64,000 bases of DNA from Aliigemmobacter aestuarii (GCF_004799285.1 NZ_SSND01000003.1:124001-188000), one strand, 5' to 3'. Counted from the stretch's first letter, positions 37,553 through 46,460 are shown. A program made the numbers and translations. The notes: a model not told the origin generated them from the sequence alone.

Positions 37553-38419
37553 ATGAGATCGATCCTGCCCATCCTGACGGTCGTTCTGGCCATTGTTTGC
37601 GTCTGGTATCTGGCGGCGGTGCGGATGAATGCGACCTGGGTCCATGATCAGGCCGCGCGTGCCGGGCAGGAGGTGACGCTGTCCCAGGTGATCCCCCTGA
37701 CGCTGAACCAGGAGCGCCCGGTCCTGCCCGCGCCGCACCAGGTGGTCAAGGGCCTGTGGGACGGGGTGACGGGGCAGGCGGTGACCTCGAAGCGCAGCCT
37801 TGTCTATCACGGCTGGGTCACGCTGTCGGCCACGCTTCTGGGTTTTGTCATCGGGACGGCGGCGGGCATCCTGCTGGCGGTGGGGATCGTGCACAACCGT
37901 GCAATGGATCAAAGCGTGATGCCCTGGGCCATCGCCAGCCAGACGGTGCCCATTCTGGCCATCGCCCCGATGATCATCGTGGTGCTGAACTCGATGGGGG
38001 TGACGGGGATCCTGCCCAAGGCGATCATATCGGCCTATCTGTCGTTCTTTCCGGTCGTGGTGGGGATGGTGAAGGGGCTGCGCGCGCCCGATGCGATGCA
38101 GCTTGACCAGATGCGGACCTGGAGCGCCAGCGACGCGCAGACCCTGTGGAAGCTGCGCCTGCCGGCGTCGATGCCTTATCTTTTCGCCTCGCTGAAGGTG
38201 GGGATCGCGGCCTCGCTGGTGGGCACGATCGTGGGCGAATTGCCGACGGGCGCGGTGGCGGGGTTGGGCTCGCGCCTTCTGTCGGGAAGCTATTACGGGC
38301 AGACGGTGCAGATCTGGGCCGCGCTGTTCGCCGCCGCGATCGTCGCCGCCTCGCTGGTGGCGATCATCGGCTGGATCGAGCGCGGCACGCTGCGCCGTAT
38401 GGGGATGGCCGCACGATGA
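37553..38419 (+). CDS. ABC transporter permease (1)
   Basis: This 288-aa inner-membrane permease has an N-terminal anchor helix, a periplasmic-type insertion (about 25-75), and five helices of the BPD_transp_1 type. The EAA-like loop reads SASDAQTLWKLRLPASMPYLF. GGGGCGGGG lies before the ATG. The stop overlaps the second permease (ATGA). Heterodimeric permeases with a THI5-like binding protein suggest a planar heterocycle as cargo, which fits the pyrimidine genes. Confidence 0.88.
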   Translation: MRSILPILTVVLAIVCVWYLAAVRMNATWVHDQAARAGQEVTLSQVIPLTLNQERPVLPAPHQVVKGLWDGVTGQAVTSKRSLVYHGWVTLSATLLGFVIGTAAGILLAVGIVHNRAMDQSVMPWAIASQTVPILAIAPMIIVVLNSMGVTGILPKAIISAYLSFFPVVVGMVKGLRAPDAMQLDQMRTWSASDAQTLWKLRLPASMPYLFASLKVGIAASLVGTIVGELPTGAVAGLGSRLLSGSYYGQTVQIWAALFAAAIVAASLVAIIGWIERGTLRRMGMAAR

Positions 38420-39309
38420 GGAACCTCTGGCCTTTCCTCGTGCTGGCCGTCGTCGCCCTTGCGCTGGTTCTGGACTGGCGGCTTGGTCTTGTCCTCGCGC
38501 TCTGGCTGGGGGCCTGGCTGTTCAACGCGGGGCTGGCGGAGGGGCGCGCGCCCTGGCGGCGCTATGCGGTGCCTGCGATCTTCGGGATCGCGGTTCTGGC
38601 CCTGTGGGAAATGGCGGTGGCGCTTTATGCGATCTCGCCCGTGATCCTGCCCGCGCCAAGCGCGATCTGGGCCAGGATGACCGCATCGGTGCCCACGCTT
38701 TGGGCCGATTTCGTGCAGACCTTCGTCAAGGGGGCGCTGTCGGGCTATGTGATCGGCTGCGGCGCGGCGGTGCTGACTGCGATTGCGATCGACCGCAGCC
38801 CTTTCCTGCAGCGCGGCCTCTTGCCGGTGGGGAATTTCGTGGCGGCGCTTCCGATCGTGGGGATCGCGCCGATCATGGTGATGTGGTTCGGCTTCGACTG
38901 GCAGTCGAAGGCGGCGGTCGTCGTGGTGATGGTGTTCTTCCCGGTGCTGGTGAACACCGTGGCGGGGCTGGCCGCCACCGACCGGATGCAGCGCGACCTG
39001 ATGGCCACCTACAGCGCCAGCTACTGGCAGTCGCTGTGGAAGCTGCGCCTGCCCGCCGCCATGCCCTTCATCTTCAACGGGCTGAAGATCGCCACCACCC
39101 TTGCCCTGATCGGCGCCATCGTCGCCGAATTTTTCGGCAGCCCGATCGTCGGCATGGGGTTCCGCATCACGGCCGAGATCGGACGGCTTGGTCTTGACAT
39201 GATCTGGGCCGAGATTGCGGTGGCGGCGCTGGCGGGTTCGGCGTTCTATGGTGTGGTGGCGATGATCGAGAAATGGGTGACGTTCTGGCACCCGTCGCAG
39301 CGGAATTAA
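38416..39309 (+). CDS. ABC transporter permease (2)
   Basis: This 297-aa inner-membrane permease has two N-terminal helices (residues 5-40), a further helix near 55-75 and a BPD_transp_1 domain. The EAA loop reads YSASYWQSLWKLRLPAAMPFIF, almost the same as in permease 1, so the two are paralogues that form a heterodimer. Start overlaps the previous stop. Confidence 0.88.
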   Translation: MRNLWPFLVLAVVALALVLDWRLGLVLALWLGAWLFNAGLAEGRAPWRRYAVPAIFGIAVLALWEMAVALYAISPVILPAPSAIWARMTASVPTLWADFVQTFVKGALSGYVIGCGAAVLTAIAIDRSPFLQRGLLPVGNFVAALPIVGIAPIMVMWFGFDWQSKAAVVVVMVFFPVLVNTVAGLAATDRMQRDLMATYSASYWQSLWKLRLPAAMPFIFNGLKIATTLALIGAIVAEFFGSPIVGMGFRITAEIGRLGLDMIWAEIAVAALAGSAFYGVVAMIEKWVTFWHPSQRN

Positions 39310-39352
39310 ACGTCCCGTCCGGGTGGGCGGGGCTCAACAAGGAGGTAAGGCA

Positions 39353-40333
39353 ATGAAGAAGTTTCTGACGACGGCCCTCGTGGCGGCATTCGCCGCAGGC
39401 GGGGCGCAGGCAGCCGACGATGTGACGCTGCAGCTGAAGTGGGTTACGCAGGCGCAGTTCGCCGGATATTTCGTGGCCAAGGACAAGGGGTTCTACGAGG
39501 AAGAGGGGCTGAACGTCACCATCCTTCCCGGCGGGCCGGACGTGGCGCCGACGCAGGTGATCGCGGGCGGGGGCGCGGATGTGGTGGTGGACTGGATGCC
39601 TTCGGCGCTGGCCGCGCGTGAAAAGGGTTTGCCGCTGGTCAATATCGCGCAGCCGTTCAAGTCCTCGGGCATGATGCTGACATGCCTCAAGGAAACCGGC
39701 ATCACCTCGCCCGAGGATTTCAAGGGCAAGACGCTGGGTGTCTGGTTCGGCGGCAACGAATACCCGTTCCTGAACTGGATGAACAAGCTGGGGCTGAAGA
39801 CGGACGGCAGCGACGTGACCGTGCTCAAGCAGGGCTTCAACGTCGATCCGCTGCTGCAGAAGCAGGCCGCCTGCGTGTCGACGATGACCTATAACGAATA
39901 CTGGCAGGTGATCGACGCCGGGCTGACCCCTGAGGATCTGGTCGTCTTCAAGTACGAGGACCAGGGCGTGGCGACGCTTGAAGACGGGCTTTACGTGATG
40001 GAGGAGAACCTCAAGGACCCGGCCTTCGAGGACAAGATGGTGCGCTTCGTGCGCGCGTCGATGAAGGGCTGGAAATACGCCGAGGAGAACTCGGACGAGG
40101 CGGCGATGATCGTGCTCGAGAATGACGAGACCGGCGCGCAGACCGAAAACCACCAGAAGCGGATGATGGGCGAGATCGCGAAGCTGACCGCCGGTTCGAC
40201 CGGCGCGCTGGACCCGGCCGATTACGAACGCACGGTGCAGGCGCTGATGTCGGGCGGGTCGGACCCGGTGATCACCAAAATGCCGGAAGGGGCCTGGACG
40301 CACCAGATCACCGACAAGGCGCTTGGCGGCTGA
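39353..40333 (+). CDS. ABC transporter substrate-binding protein, NMT1/THI5-like
   Basis: This 326-aa periplasmic protein has a Sec signal peptide (1-20, cleavage after AGGAQA). The mature part begins DVTLQLKWVTQAQFAGYFVA, typical of the THI5/NMT1 group that binds pyrimidine-like or hydroxymethylpyrimidine ligands. A perfect AAGGAGGT ribosome-binding site precedes the ATG, so it is probably the most strongly translated gene of the operon. A strong terminator follows. The ligand is inferred from context only. Confidence 0.88.
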   Translation: MKKFLTTALVAAFAAGGAQAADDVTLQLKWVTQAQFAGYFVAKDKGFYEEEGLNVTILPGGPDVAPTQVIAGGGADVVVDWMPSALAAREKGLPLVNIAQPFKSSGMMLTCLKETGITSPEDFKGKTLGVWFGGNEYPFLNWMNKLGLKTDGSDVTVLKQGFNVDPLLQKQAACVSTMTYNEYWQVIDAGLTPEDLVVFKYEDQGVATLEDGLYVMEENLKDPAFEDKMVRFVRASMKGWKYAEENSDEAAMIVLENDETGAQTENHQKRMMGEIAKLTAGSTGALDPADYERTVQALMSGGSDPVITKMPEGAWTHQITDKALGG

Positions 40334-40354
40334 TTGCGTCAGGCGGTGACAGGG

Positions 40355-40387
40355 GGCGCGCGGCGGGCGACTGCCGCGCGCCTTTTC
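40355..40387 (+). terminator. Terminator of the pyrimidine catabolism/ABC operon
   Basis: GGCGCGCGGC (40355-40364) and GCCGCGCGCC (40373-40382) form a perfect 10-bp stem with an 8-nt loop, followed by TTTT. Confidence 0.9.
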
Positions 40388-40396
40388 CATGCAGGC

Positions 40397-40433
40397 TTTA
40401 CACAAACTTGTAAATTCACCACCAGTCTGTAAA
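40397..40433. promoter_or_regulatory. Palindromic operator candidate in front of the XRE regulator gene
   Basis: TTTACA-CAAACT-TGTAAA (40397-40414) is a perfect 6-bp inverted repeat, and a third TGTAAA half-site follows at 40428-40433. It lies 23-59 bases upstream of the regulator ATG. XRE/ScfR-type proteins often control themselves from such sites. Confidence 0.5.
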
Positions 40434-40455
40434 CCTCGCCCCTGTGAGGTGATCT

Positions 40456-41754
40456 ATGCCCAAGACATCCCTGACCGGCACTCGGGTGCGCGAACGGCGT
40501 CTGCAGGCCGGGATGCGGCAGGCCGACGTCGCCCGCGGGGCGGGGATATCGGCGGCCTATCTGAACCTGATCGAACACAACCGCCGCCGGGTGGGCGAGG
40601 ATGTGCTGGCGCGTCTGGCGCAGGTGCTTGGCGTGTCCGGCGATGCGCTGCGAGAAGGGGCCGAGGCGCCGCTTCAGGCCGATCTTCGGGCGGCGGCGGG
40701 GGCTGCGGCCGATGCCGGGCCCGAGGTTGACCGGATCGAGGATTTCACCAGCCGCTTTCCCGGTTGGGCCGGGCTGACCGCGCAGCTTTTCCGCCGCACG
40801 GGGCAGCTTGAACGCGCGGTCGCGGCGCTGAACGACCGTCTGACGCATGATCCGCACCTGAACCAGGCGCTGCACGAACTGCTTTCGGCGGTGTCCTCGG
40901 TCAGGTCCACGGCCGCCATCCTTGCCGAAACCGACGACATCGACCCGGACTGGCGCCGGCGCTTTCACGACAACCTTCACGCCGACAGCGAACGCCTTGC
41001 CGAAGGCGCCGAGGTGCTGGTGGCCTATCTGGACGGGTCGGGCGACGAGGCCGAGGCGGCGATTGCCACGCCGCAGGAAGAGGTCGATGCCTGGCTTGAC
41101 GGGCGCGGGTGGGCGTTGCCGGAACTCGACGGCCCGGAGGGGGCCGAGGCGCTCCGGCCCGAGATCGAGGCGCTGGCCTCGGGGGCGGCGCGGGCGCTGG
41201 CGCGAGACCGGGTCGCACGCGCCGAGGCCGATGCCGCGGCGCTGCCCTTGGCCCCTTTCCGCGCGGCGCTGGCCGAGGAGGGAATGGAACCCGCCCGCCT
41301 TGCCGCAAGGTTCGGGGTCCCGATCCTTGCCGTCTTCCGGCGGATCGCGGGGCTTTCCGATCTGAGGGCAGGGTTGGTGATCTGCGACGCCTCGGGTGCG
41401 CTCGTCTATCGCAAGCCGGCCGAGGGATTTGCCCCGCCGCGTTTCGGGACGGGCTGTGCGCTCTGGCCGCTTTACGGGGCCCTGGGGCGGCCGATGGCCC
41501 CGGTCGAGTCGCGGATCGAGATGGCCGGGCGTGGCGGGCGGCGCTATCTGGCGCGGGCTTTCTGCCAACCCAGCTATCCGGCGGGCTTCGGCGGGCCGGA
41601 ACTGCGCGAGGCGGCGATGCTCTTGCTGCCCGACCCGTCGCCGCCCGGTTCTCAGGACGCGGTCCTGCGGGTCGGCACGACCTGCCGGATCTGCCCCATC
41701 TCCGATTGCGCAGCGCGGCGCGAACCCTCGATCCTTGGCGAAGCGCGAACGTGA
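40456..41754 (+). CDS. XRE-family short-chain-fatty-acyl regulator (ScfR/RamB/PrpC-like)
   Basis: This 432-aa transcription factor has an N-terminal XRE helix-turn-helix (about 10-65: RVRERRLQAGMRQADVARGAG, AAYLNLIEHNRRR) and a long C-terminal region ending in a cysteine cluster (GTTCRICPISDCAARREP). This architecture is that of acyl-CoA-sensing regulators of acetate/propionate metabolism and the glyoxylate/methylcitrate pathways. The middle part (about 85-200) is Ala-rich. The neighbouring CrbS-like kinase would fit a common role in acetate or short-chain acid response. Confidence 0.8.
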   Translation: MPKTSLTGTRVRERRLQAGMRQADVARGAGISAAYLNLIEHNRRRVGEDVLARLAQVLGVSGDALREGAEAPLQADLRAAAGAAADAGPEVDRIEDFTSRFPGWAGLTAQLFRRTGQLERAVAALNDRLTHDPHLNQALHELLSAVSSVRSTAAILAETDDIDPDWRRRFHDNLHADSERLAEGAEVLVAYLDGSGDEAEAAIATPQEEVDAWLDGRGWALPELDGPEGAEALRPEIEALASGAARALARDRVARAEADAAALPLAPFRAALAEEGMEPARLAARFGVPILAVFRRIAGLSDLRAGLVICDASGALVYRKPAEGFAPPRFGTGCALWPLYGALGRPMAPVESRIEMAGRGGRRYLARAFCQPSYPAGFGGPELREAAMLLLPDPSPPGSQDAVLRVGTTCRICPISDCAARREPSILGEART

Positions 41755-41867
41755 CATGCGCCGCCTTTGACAGCGCGCGGATTTCCGCCGATAGTCGGCG
41801 CCGAGGGGACGGAGACCGCCAGACCATCGGCTGCCTTCAGGGAAATGCGCGGGGGGACCGGGGCGAC

Positions 41868-42239
41868 ATGAGCCGCCATGTCTTGCTGATCGAGGACGAA
41901 CAGCACATCGCCGAGGCGATTTCCTTCATTCTGGGGCGGGATGGCTGGCAGGTCACGCACCTGTCCGACGGGATGACCGCCGAGGCGGCGATGAAAACGG
42001 GCCGCCCCGATCTTGTGATCCTCGACCTGATGCTGCCGGGACGGTCGGGGTTCGAGATTCTCGCCGCGATCCGCGCCGATGCCGAACTGTCGCCGATGCC
42101 CGTGCTGATGCTGACGGCCAAGGGACAGGGCCGCGAACGGGACGAGGCCGAACGCGCGGGCGTCGACCGGTTCATGGCGAAACCCTTTTCCAATGCCGAG
42201 ATGCTGGCGGCGGTGCGCGATCTGGCGGGCGGGGCATGA
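41868..42239 (+). CDS. Stand-alone response-regulator receiver protein
   Basis: This 123-aa CheY-like receiver domain has acidic pocket residues E10/D11 (LLIEDEQ), phospho-acceptor Asp53 (ILDLMLPG) and Lys in MAKPF near the end. No output domain follows, so it acts by protein contact or as a phosphate relay. It overlaps the next ORF (ATGA) and is co-directional with the CrbS-like kinase. The upstream open frame beyond this start has no receiver homology. Confidence 0.88.
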   Translation: MSRHVLLIEDEQHIAEAISFILGRDGWQVTHLSDGMTAEAAMKTGRPDLVILDLMLPGRSGFEILAAIRADAELSPMPVLMLTAKGQGRERDEAERAGVDRFMAKPFSNAEMLAAVRDLAGGA

Positions 42240-42511
42240 AACGGCCGCGCGCGCCCCTGTTCCTGCCGCGGCGCAGCTATCGCGCCCGGCGGATGCGGGA
42301 TGCGGCCCGGCTGTTGCCGGTGGCGGGGCTGTTCCTTTTCTTCCTGCCGATGCTGTGGGCGCCGGCCACGACCGAAGCGCGCGACACCGCGCCCGACGGG
42401 ATCTACCTGTTCCTCGTCTGGGCCGGGCTGATCGTCATCGCCGCCCTGATGGCCCGTGGTCTTTCCGATCCGGCGGGGGATGAGTCCCTCGGCCCCGAGG
42501 ATCAGGACTGA
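42236..42511 (+). CDS. Small two-helix membrane protein between receiver and CrbS-like kinase
   Basis: This 91-aa protein has a basic N-terminus (MKRPRAP, RRSYRARRMR), helix 1 at about 28-45 (LLPVAGLFLFFLPMLWAP), helix 2 at about 57-73 (LFLVWAGLIVIAALMA) and an acidic tail. It overlaps the stop of the receiver gene, and its last base overlaps the kinase ATG. It is therefore translationally coupled on both sides and is probably an accessory part of the signalling system. The family is not known to me. Confidence 0.75.
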   Translation: MKRPRAPLFLPRRSYRARRMRDAARLLPVAGLFLFFLPMLWAPATTEARDTAPDGIYLFLVWAGLIVIAALMARGLSDPAGDESLGPEDQD

Positions 42512-45201
42512 TGGCGTTCAACCTTCTGGTTCTGGCCTGTCTGGCCTATGTGATCTTCCTGTTCCTCGTGGCCTTCTGGGTCGAGGATCGCGCCGCGACC
42601 GGGCGCACGGGCTGGCTGCGTTCGCCGCTCGTCTACACGCTGTCGCTGTCGGTCTACTGCACCGCCTGGACGTTCTATGGCGCGGTCGGCTATGCGGCGC
42701 GGTCGGGGCTTGAGTTCCTGACGATCTACCTTGGCCCGACGCTTGTTTTCGTCGGCTGGTGGTGGATCCTGCGCAAGCTGGTGCGGATCGGGCGCAAGCA
42801 CCGCATCACCTCGATCGCCGACCTGATTTCCAGCCGATACGGCAAATCCAACCTGCTGGGTGTCATCGTGACGCTGATCTGCGTGGTCGCGGCGACCCCC
42901 TACATCGCGCTGCAACTGCAATCGGTCACGCTGTCCTTCGGGGCCTTCGTGGCGACGGGGCCGGCCGACGGACCGCTGCCCGACAGCCAGGCCACGGGCG
43001 TCTGGGTCGCGGGGGGGCTTGCGCTGTTCACCATCCTCTTCGGCACGCGCAACCTTGACGCCAACGAACAGCATCCCGGCGTCGTCACCGCCATCGCGGT
43101 CGAGGCGGTGGTAAAGCTCGTGGCGCTTCTGGCGGTGGGAATCTTCGTCGTCTGGGGGCTCGCGGGCGGGCCTTTGGACGTGATTGAGCGGGTCAACTCC
43201 TCGACCATCGCGGATTGGGATCTGATGCCCTCCCGATGGGCGGGCCTGATGTTTCTGTCGGCGGCAGCGGTGATCTGCCTGCCGCGGATGTTCCAGGTCC
43301 TTGTCGTTGAGAACAGCGACGAACGGCACCTGGCGACGGCAAGCTGGGCCTTCCCGCTTTACCTGTTCGCCATGAGCCTTTTCGTCGTGCCGATCGCGGT
43401 GATCGGCCTTGAACGGCTGCCCGCCGGGGCCAACCCGGATCTTTTCGTGCTGACCCTGCCCCTGTCGGAAGGGCGCGAGGGGCTGGCGATGCTGGCCTTC
43501 CTTGGCGGGTTTTCCAGCGCCACCTCGATGGTGATCGTGGCCGCCATCGCGCTTGCGACGATGGTTTCCAACCATATCGTGATGCCGATCGTCCTTGCGG
43601 TTCTGCCGAAGAAGGCGGTTGCGGGCGACCTGCGGCGCATCGTGCTTCTGGCAAGGCGGGTGTCGATCGGGGCGGTTCTGGGCATGGGCTATGCCTATTA
43701 CGCGCTGTCCGGCGGCTCGGCGGCGCTGGCCGCCATCGGCCTGATTTCCTTTGTCGGGGCGGCGCAGATGCTGCCGGCGCTTCTGGGCGGCATCTTCTGG
43801 CGCGGGGCGACGCGGTCAGGGGCGGCGTTGGGGCTGTCGGTGGGCTTTGCCGTCTGGGCCTATACGCTGTTCCTGCCGTCCTTTGGCGAGGGCGCGGTGA
43901 TCCCGGTGCATGTCTTCACCGAAGGGCCTTTCGGGCTGGACTGGATGCGCCCCCGCGCGCTGTTCGGGGTGGAAGGGATGGACCCGCTGATCCATTCCGC
44001 CTTCTGGTCGCTGATCCTCAATGCCGGGGCCTTCTTCCTGGTCTCGGTCCTGTCCTTCCCCGGCCCGGTCGAAAGGGTGCAGGGCGCGGCCTTCGTCAAC
44101 ATCTTCGATGCCGAGGGCGCCGGGCCGACTGGCTGGTCGCGCGGGCAGGCCGAACCCGAGGCGCTGCTGATCATGGCGCAACGGATCCTTGGTGATGACG
44201 AGGCGCTGCGCTTCTTTTCGAAAAGTGCGGAAAAGCAGGGCAAGGCCGGGTTTCTGCCCGATCCGACGCCGGATTTCATCGCCGATCTGGAACGGCGGCT
44301 GTCGGGCTCGGTGGGGGCGGCGACCGCGCATGCGATGATCTCGCAGCTTGCCGGCCGGGCCGCCGTCTCGGTCGAGGATCTGATGGCGGTCGCCAGCGAA
44401 TCCGCGCAGATCATGGAATATTCCGCCCGGCTGGAAGCCCAGCAGGAAGAGCTGTCGCGCACCGCCCGGCAGTTGCGCGAAGCCAACGAAAAGCTGACCC
44501 AGCTTTCGGTGCAGAAGGATGCCTTCCTGTCGCAGATCAGCCACGAACTGCGCACGCCGATGACCTCGATCCGCGCGTTCTCGGAGATCATGATGGAGGG
44601 CGACATGCCTCCCGAGATGATCGCCCGGCAGGCCCGCATCATCAATGAAGAGGCGATCCGGCTTACCCGGCTGCTGGATGACCTGCTCGACCTGTCGGTG
44701 CTGGAAAACGGGACGGTGCAGCTCAACCTCGAACTTGCCAACCTGCAAGGCATCATCGACCGGTCGCTCGCCTCGTCCTCGCATACCCGGCCGGAACGGA
44801 TCTTTACCATCCACCGCGACCTGCCGTCGGAAGGGCTTTACATCCGGACCGACCCCGACCGTCTGGCGCAGGTATTCATCAACCTGATCTCGAACAGCCG
44901 CAAATATTGCGATTCGGCGAACCCGGAACTGAAGATCGTCGTCCGCCACAAGGGCGGGCGGGTGACGGTGGATTTCATCGACAACGGATCGGGCATCCCG
45001 AAGGACAAGCAGGCGCTGATCTTCGAAAAGTTCGCCCGCCTGACCGACCAGACCCGTGCAGGGGGCGCGGGCCTTGGCCTTGCCATCTGCCGCGAGATCA
45101 TGGCCAATCTGGGCGGCACGATCACCTATCTGCCGGGGCAGGGTGGTGCTGCCTTCCGGGTGACGCTGCCCTTGCGGCTGGAAAAGCCCGCGCTGGCGTG
45201 A
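42511..45201 (+). CDS. Sodium/solute-symporter-linked sensor histidine kinase (CrbS-like)
   Basis: This 896-aa membrane kinase has an N-terminal SLC5/SSF transporter-like module with about 13 helices (residues 1-525), a linker, a coiled coil (about 620-665: LEAQQEELSRTARQLREANEK) and a histidine kinase. The H-box is SQISHELRTPMT with His678, and the ATP-binding N/G boxes are NLISNSRKY, DNGSGIPKD and GAGLGLAICR. CrbS-type kinases control the acetate switch (acs). Unlike many CrbS proteins there is no C-terminal receiver; that role may be filled by the separate receiver at 41868. Confidence 0.9.
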   Translation: MAFNLLVLACLAYVIFLFLVAFWVEDRAATGRTGWLRSPLVYTLSLSVYCTAWTFYGAVGYAARSGLEFLTIYLGPTLVFVGWWWILRKLVRIGRKHRITSIADLISSRYGKSNLLGVIVTLICVVAATPYIALQLQSVTLSFGAFVATGPADGPLPDSQATGVWVAGGLALFTILFGTRNLDANEQHPGVVTAIAVEAVVKLVALLAVGIFVVWGLAGGPLDVIERVNSSTIADWDLMPSRWAGLMFLSAAAVICLPRMFQVLVVENSDERHLATASWAFPLYLFAMSLFVVPIAVIGLERLPAGANPDLFVLTLPLSEGREGLAMLAFLGGFSSATSMVIVAAIALATMVSNHIVMPIVLAVLPKKAVAGDLRRIVLLARRVSIGAVLGMGYAYYALSGGSAALAAIGLISFVGAAQMLPALLGGIFWRGATRSGAALGLSVGFAVWAYTLFLPSFGEGAVIPVHVFTEGPFGLDWMRPRALFGVEGMDPLIHSAFWSLILNAGAFFLVSVLSFPGPVERVQGAAFVNIFDAEGAGPTGWSRGQAEPEALLIMAQRILGDDEALRFFSKSAEKQGKAGFLPDPTPDFIADLERRLSGSVGAATAHAMISQLAGRAAVSVEDLMAVASESAQIMEYSARLEAQQEELSRTARQLREANEKLTQLSVQKDAFLSQISHELRTPMTSIRAFSEIMMEGDMPPEMIARQARIINEEAIRLTRLLDDLLDLSVLENGTVQLNLELANLQGIIDRSLASSSHTRPERIFTIHRDLPSEGLYIRTDPDRLAQVFINLISNSRKYCDSANPELKIVVRHKGGRVTVDFIDNGSGIPKDKQALIFEKFARLTDQTRAGGAGLGLAICREIMANLGGTITYLPGQGGAAFRVTLPLRLEKPALA

Positions 45202-45205
45202 TCCG

Positions 45206-45233
45206 CTTCCTTGTCAACGCTTTGGCAAGGAAG
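45206..45233. terminator. Twelve-base-pair hairpin after the CrbS-like gene
   Basis: CTTCCTTGTCAA (45206-45217), loop CGCT, and TTGGCAAGGAAG (45222-45233) form a 12-bp stem with one G-U pair. It starts 5 bases after the kinase stop. No T-run follows. It is likely a terminator or mRNA 3'-end structure separating the next gene. Confidence 0.6.
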
Positions 45234-45283
45234 ACCGGGCAGGGTGGGGTCAGGACGCGGCCACAGGCGGCGCGCGGGGAACG

Positions 45284-46369
45284 GTGCAGGTGAACGGGCA
45301 GGCGGTGTTGCGGCGCAAGATGGGGCAGGCGGCGGTCACGCCCGCGGCGGGCCGGTTGGCAGGGATCGTGCGCGCCTGGCCGCTGGCGCTGGCCCGCGCG
45401 GCGCGCGACGGCCTTGACCTGATGGTTGAGGCGGGGGCGCCGGACCTTGCCACACGATCCCTGACCGAGGTTCTGGATCTGGCCCCCGACCTGCCGCTGG
45501 TCGCCATCCTGGAAGGCGCGGGCGAGGATCTGGGCGTGCTGTTCCTGTCGCAGCCTGTCCTTGCGGGCTTGATCGAGGCGCAGACGACCGGTCGGGTCAG
45601 CGCCGCGCCGGTCGCGCCGCGCAAGCCCACCCGCACCGATGCGGCGATGGTCGCGGGCTTCGTCGACCGCGCCCTTGCCGCGCTTGACGCCGCACTTGGG
45701 GATGAGGATGACCTGATCTGGGCCGGGGGGTTCCGCTATGCCTCGTTCCTTGACGAGGTGCGCCCGCTTGGCCTGATCCTTGACGATGTGTCCTATCGCG
45801 TTCTGGCGTTGCCGCTGGGTCTGGCGGGCGGGGAAAGGGCGGGGCCGATCGTGCTGGCCCTGCCGTCCGAAGGGGCGCGCCGGCAGGCGGGCGCACGCGC
45901 GACCGGACCGGGCTGTGCCGATCCCGTCCCATTTGGGCGCGCGGGGGCTGGCGCGGGCGGCGTCGATCATCCGCCCGCCGTGATGGGCGATCAGGCACTT
46001 GAGATGACGGCGACCCTTCAGGCCGTTCTGGCGCGGCCCCGGCTGCGGCTTGCCGATGTGATGGGATGGGCGAAAGGGCAGGTCATCCCCTTGCCCGAGG
46101 CCGACCTGACCCGGATCGAGGTACAGGGCAGCGATGGCCTGCACCTAGCCGACGGGCGGCTCGGCCAGATGCAGGGGATGCGCGCCGTGCGCCTGACCCG
46201 CATCGGCCAGGATCGCGACGGGGGCGCGCAGGCAGGCCCCCAGCCCGAGGCGGGGCCGGGGTCTTCGGGCTCGGGGGCCGGATCAGCGCCCGGGCTTCCG
46301 CCGCTTCGCAGTGCGGCCCGGCGAGACGATGGCGCAACCCCTTTGCCGCGCACCGGCACCGGGGGATGA
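45284..46369 (+). CDS. Orphan FliM/FliN-like (SpoA-domain) flagellar switch protein
   Basis: This 361-aa protein begins LRRKMGQAA, has a FliM-like middle region, and contains a SpoA/FliN-type domain at about 240-305 (ATLQAVLARPRLRLADVMGW, GQVIPLPEADLTRIEVQG, LADGRLGQMQGMRAVRL). The last ~60 residues are Pro/Gly/Ser-rich and probably disordered. SpoA domains build the flagellar C-ring or type III secretion sorting platforms. No flagellar genes are near. The start (GTG 45284) is uncertain; ATG 45320 is an alternative. Confidence 0.65.
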   Translation: MQVNGQAVLRRKMGQAAVTPAAGRLAGIVRAWPLALARAARDGLDLMVEAGAPDLATRSLTEVLDLAPDLPLVAILEGAGEDLGVLFLSQPVLAGLIEAQTTGRVSAAPVAPRKPTRTDAAMVAGFVDRALAALDAALGDEDDLIWAGGFRYASFLDEVRPLGLILDDVSYRVLALPLGLAGGERAGPIVLALPSEGARRQAGARATGPGCADPVPFGRAGAGAGGVDHPPAVMGDQALEMTATLQAVLARPRLRLADVMGWAKGQVIPLPEADLTRIEVQGSDGLHLADGRLGQMQGMRAVRLTRIGQDRDGGAQAGPQPEAGPGSSGSGAGSAPGLPPLRSAARRDDGATPLPRTGTGG

Positions 46370-46460
46370 CGCGCGCCGACGGCGCTTGAAACGGCTGGCG
46401 GCACGGCCTGCCTGCGGTTCGGGGCAGGCTTTGCGTGGCAGGCCGTTTGGGGCAGGAGGT

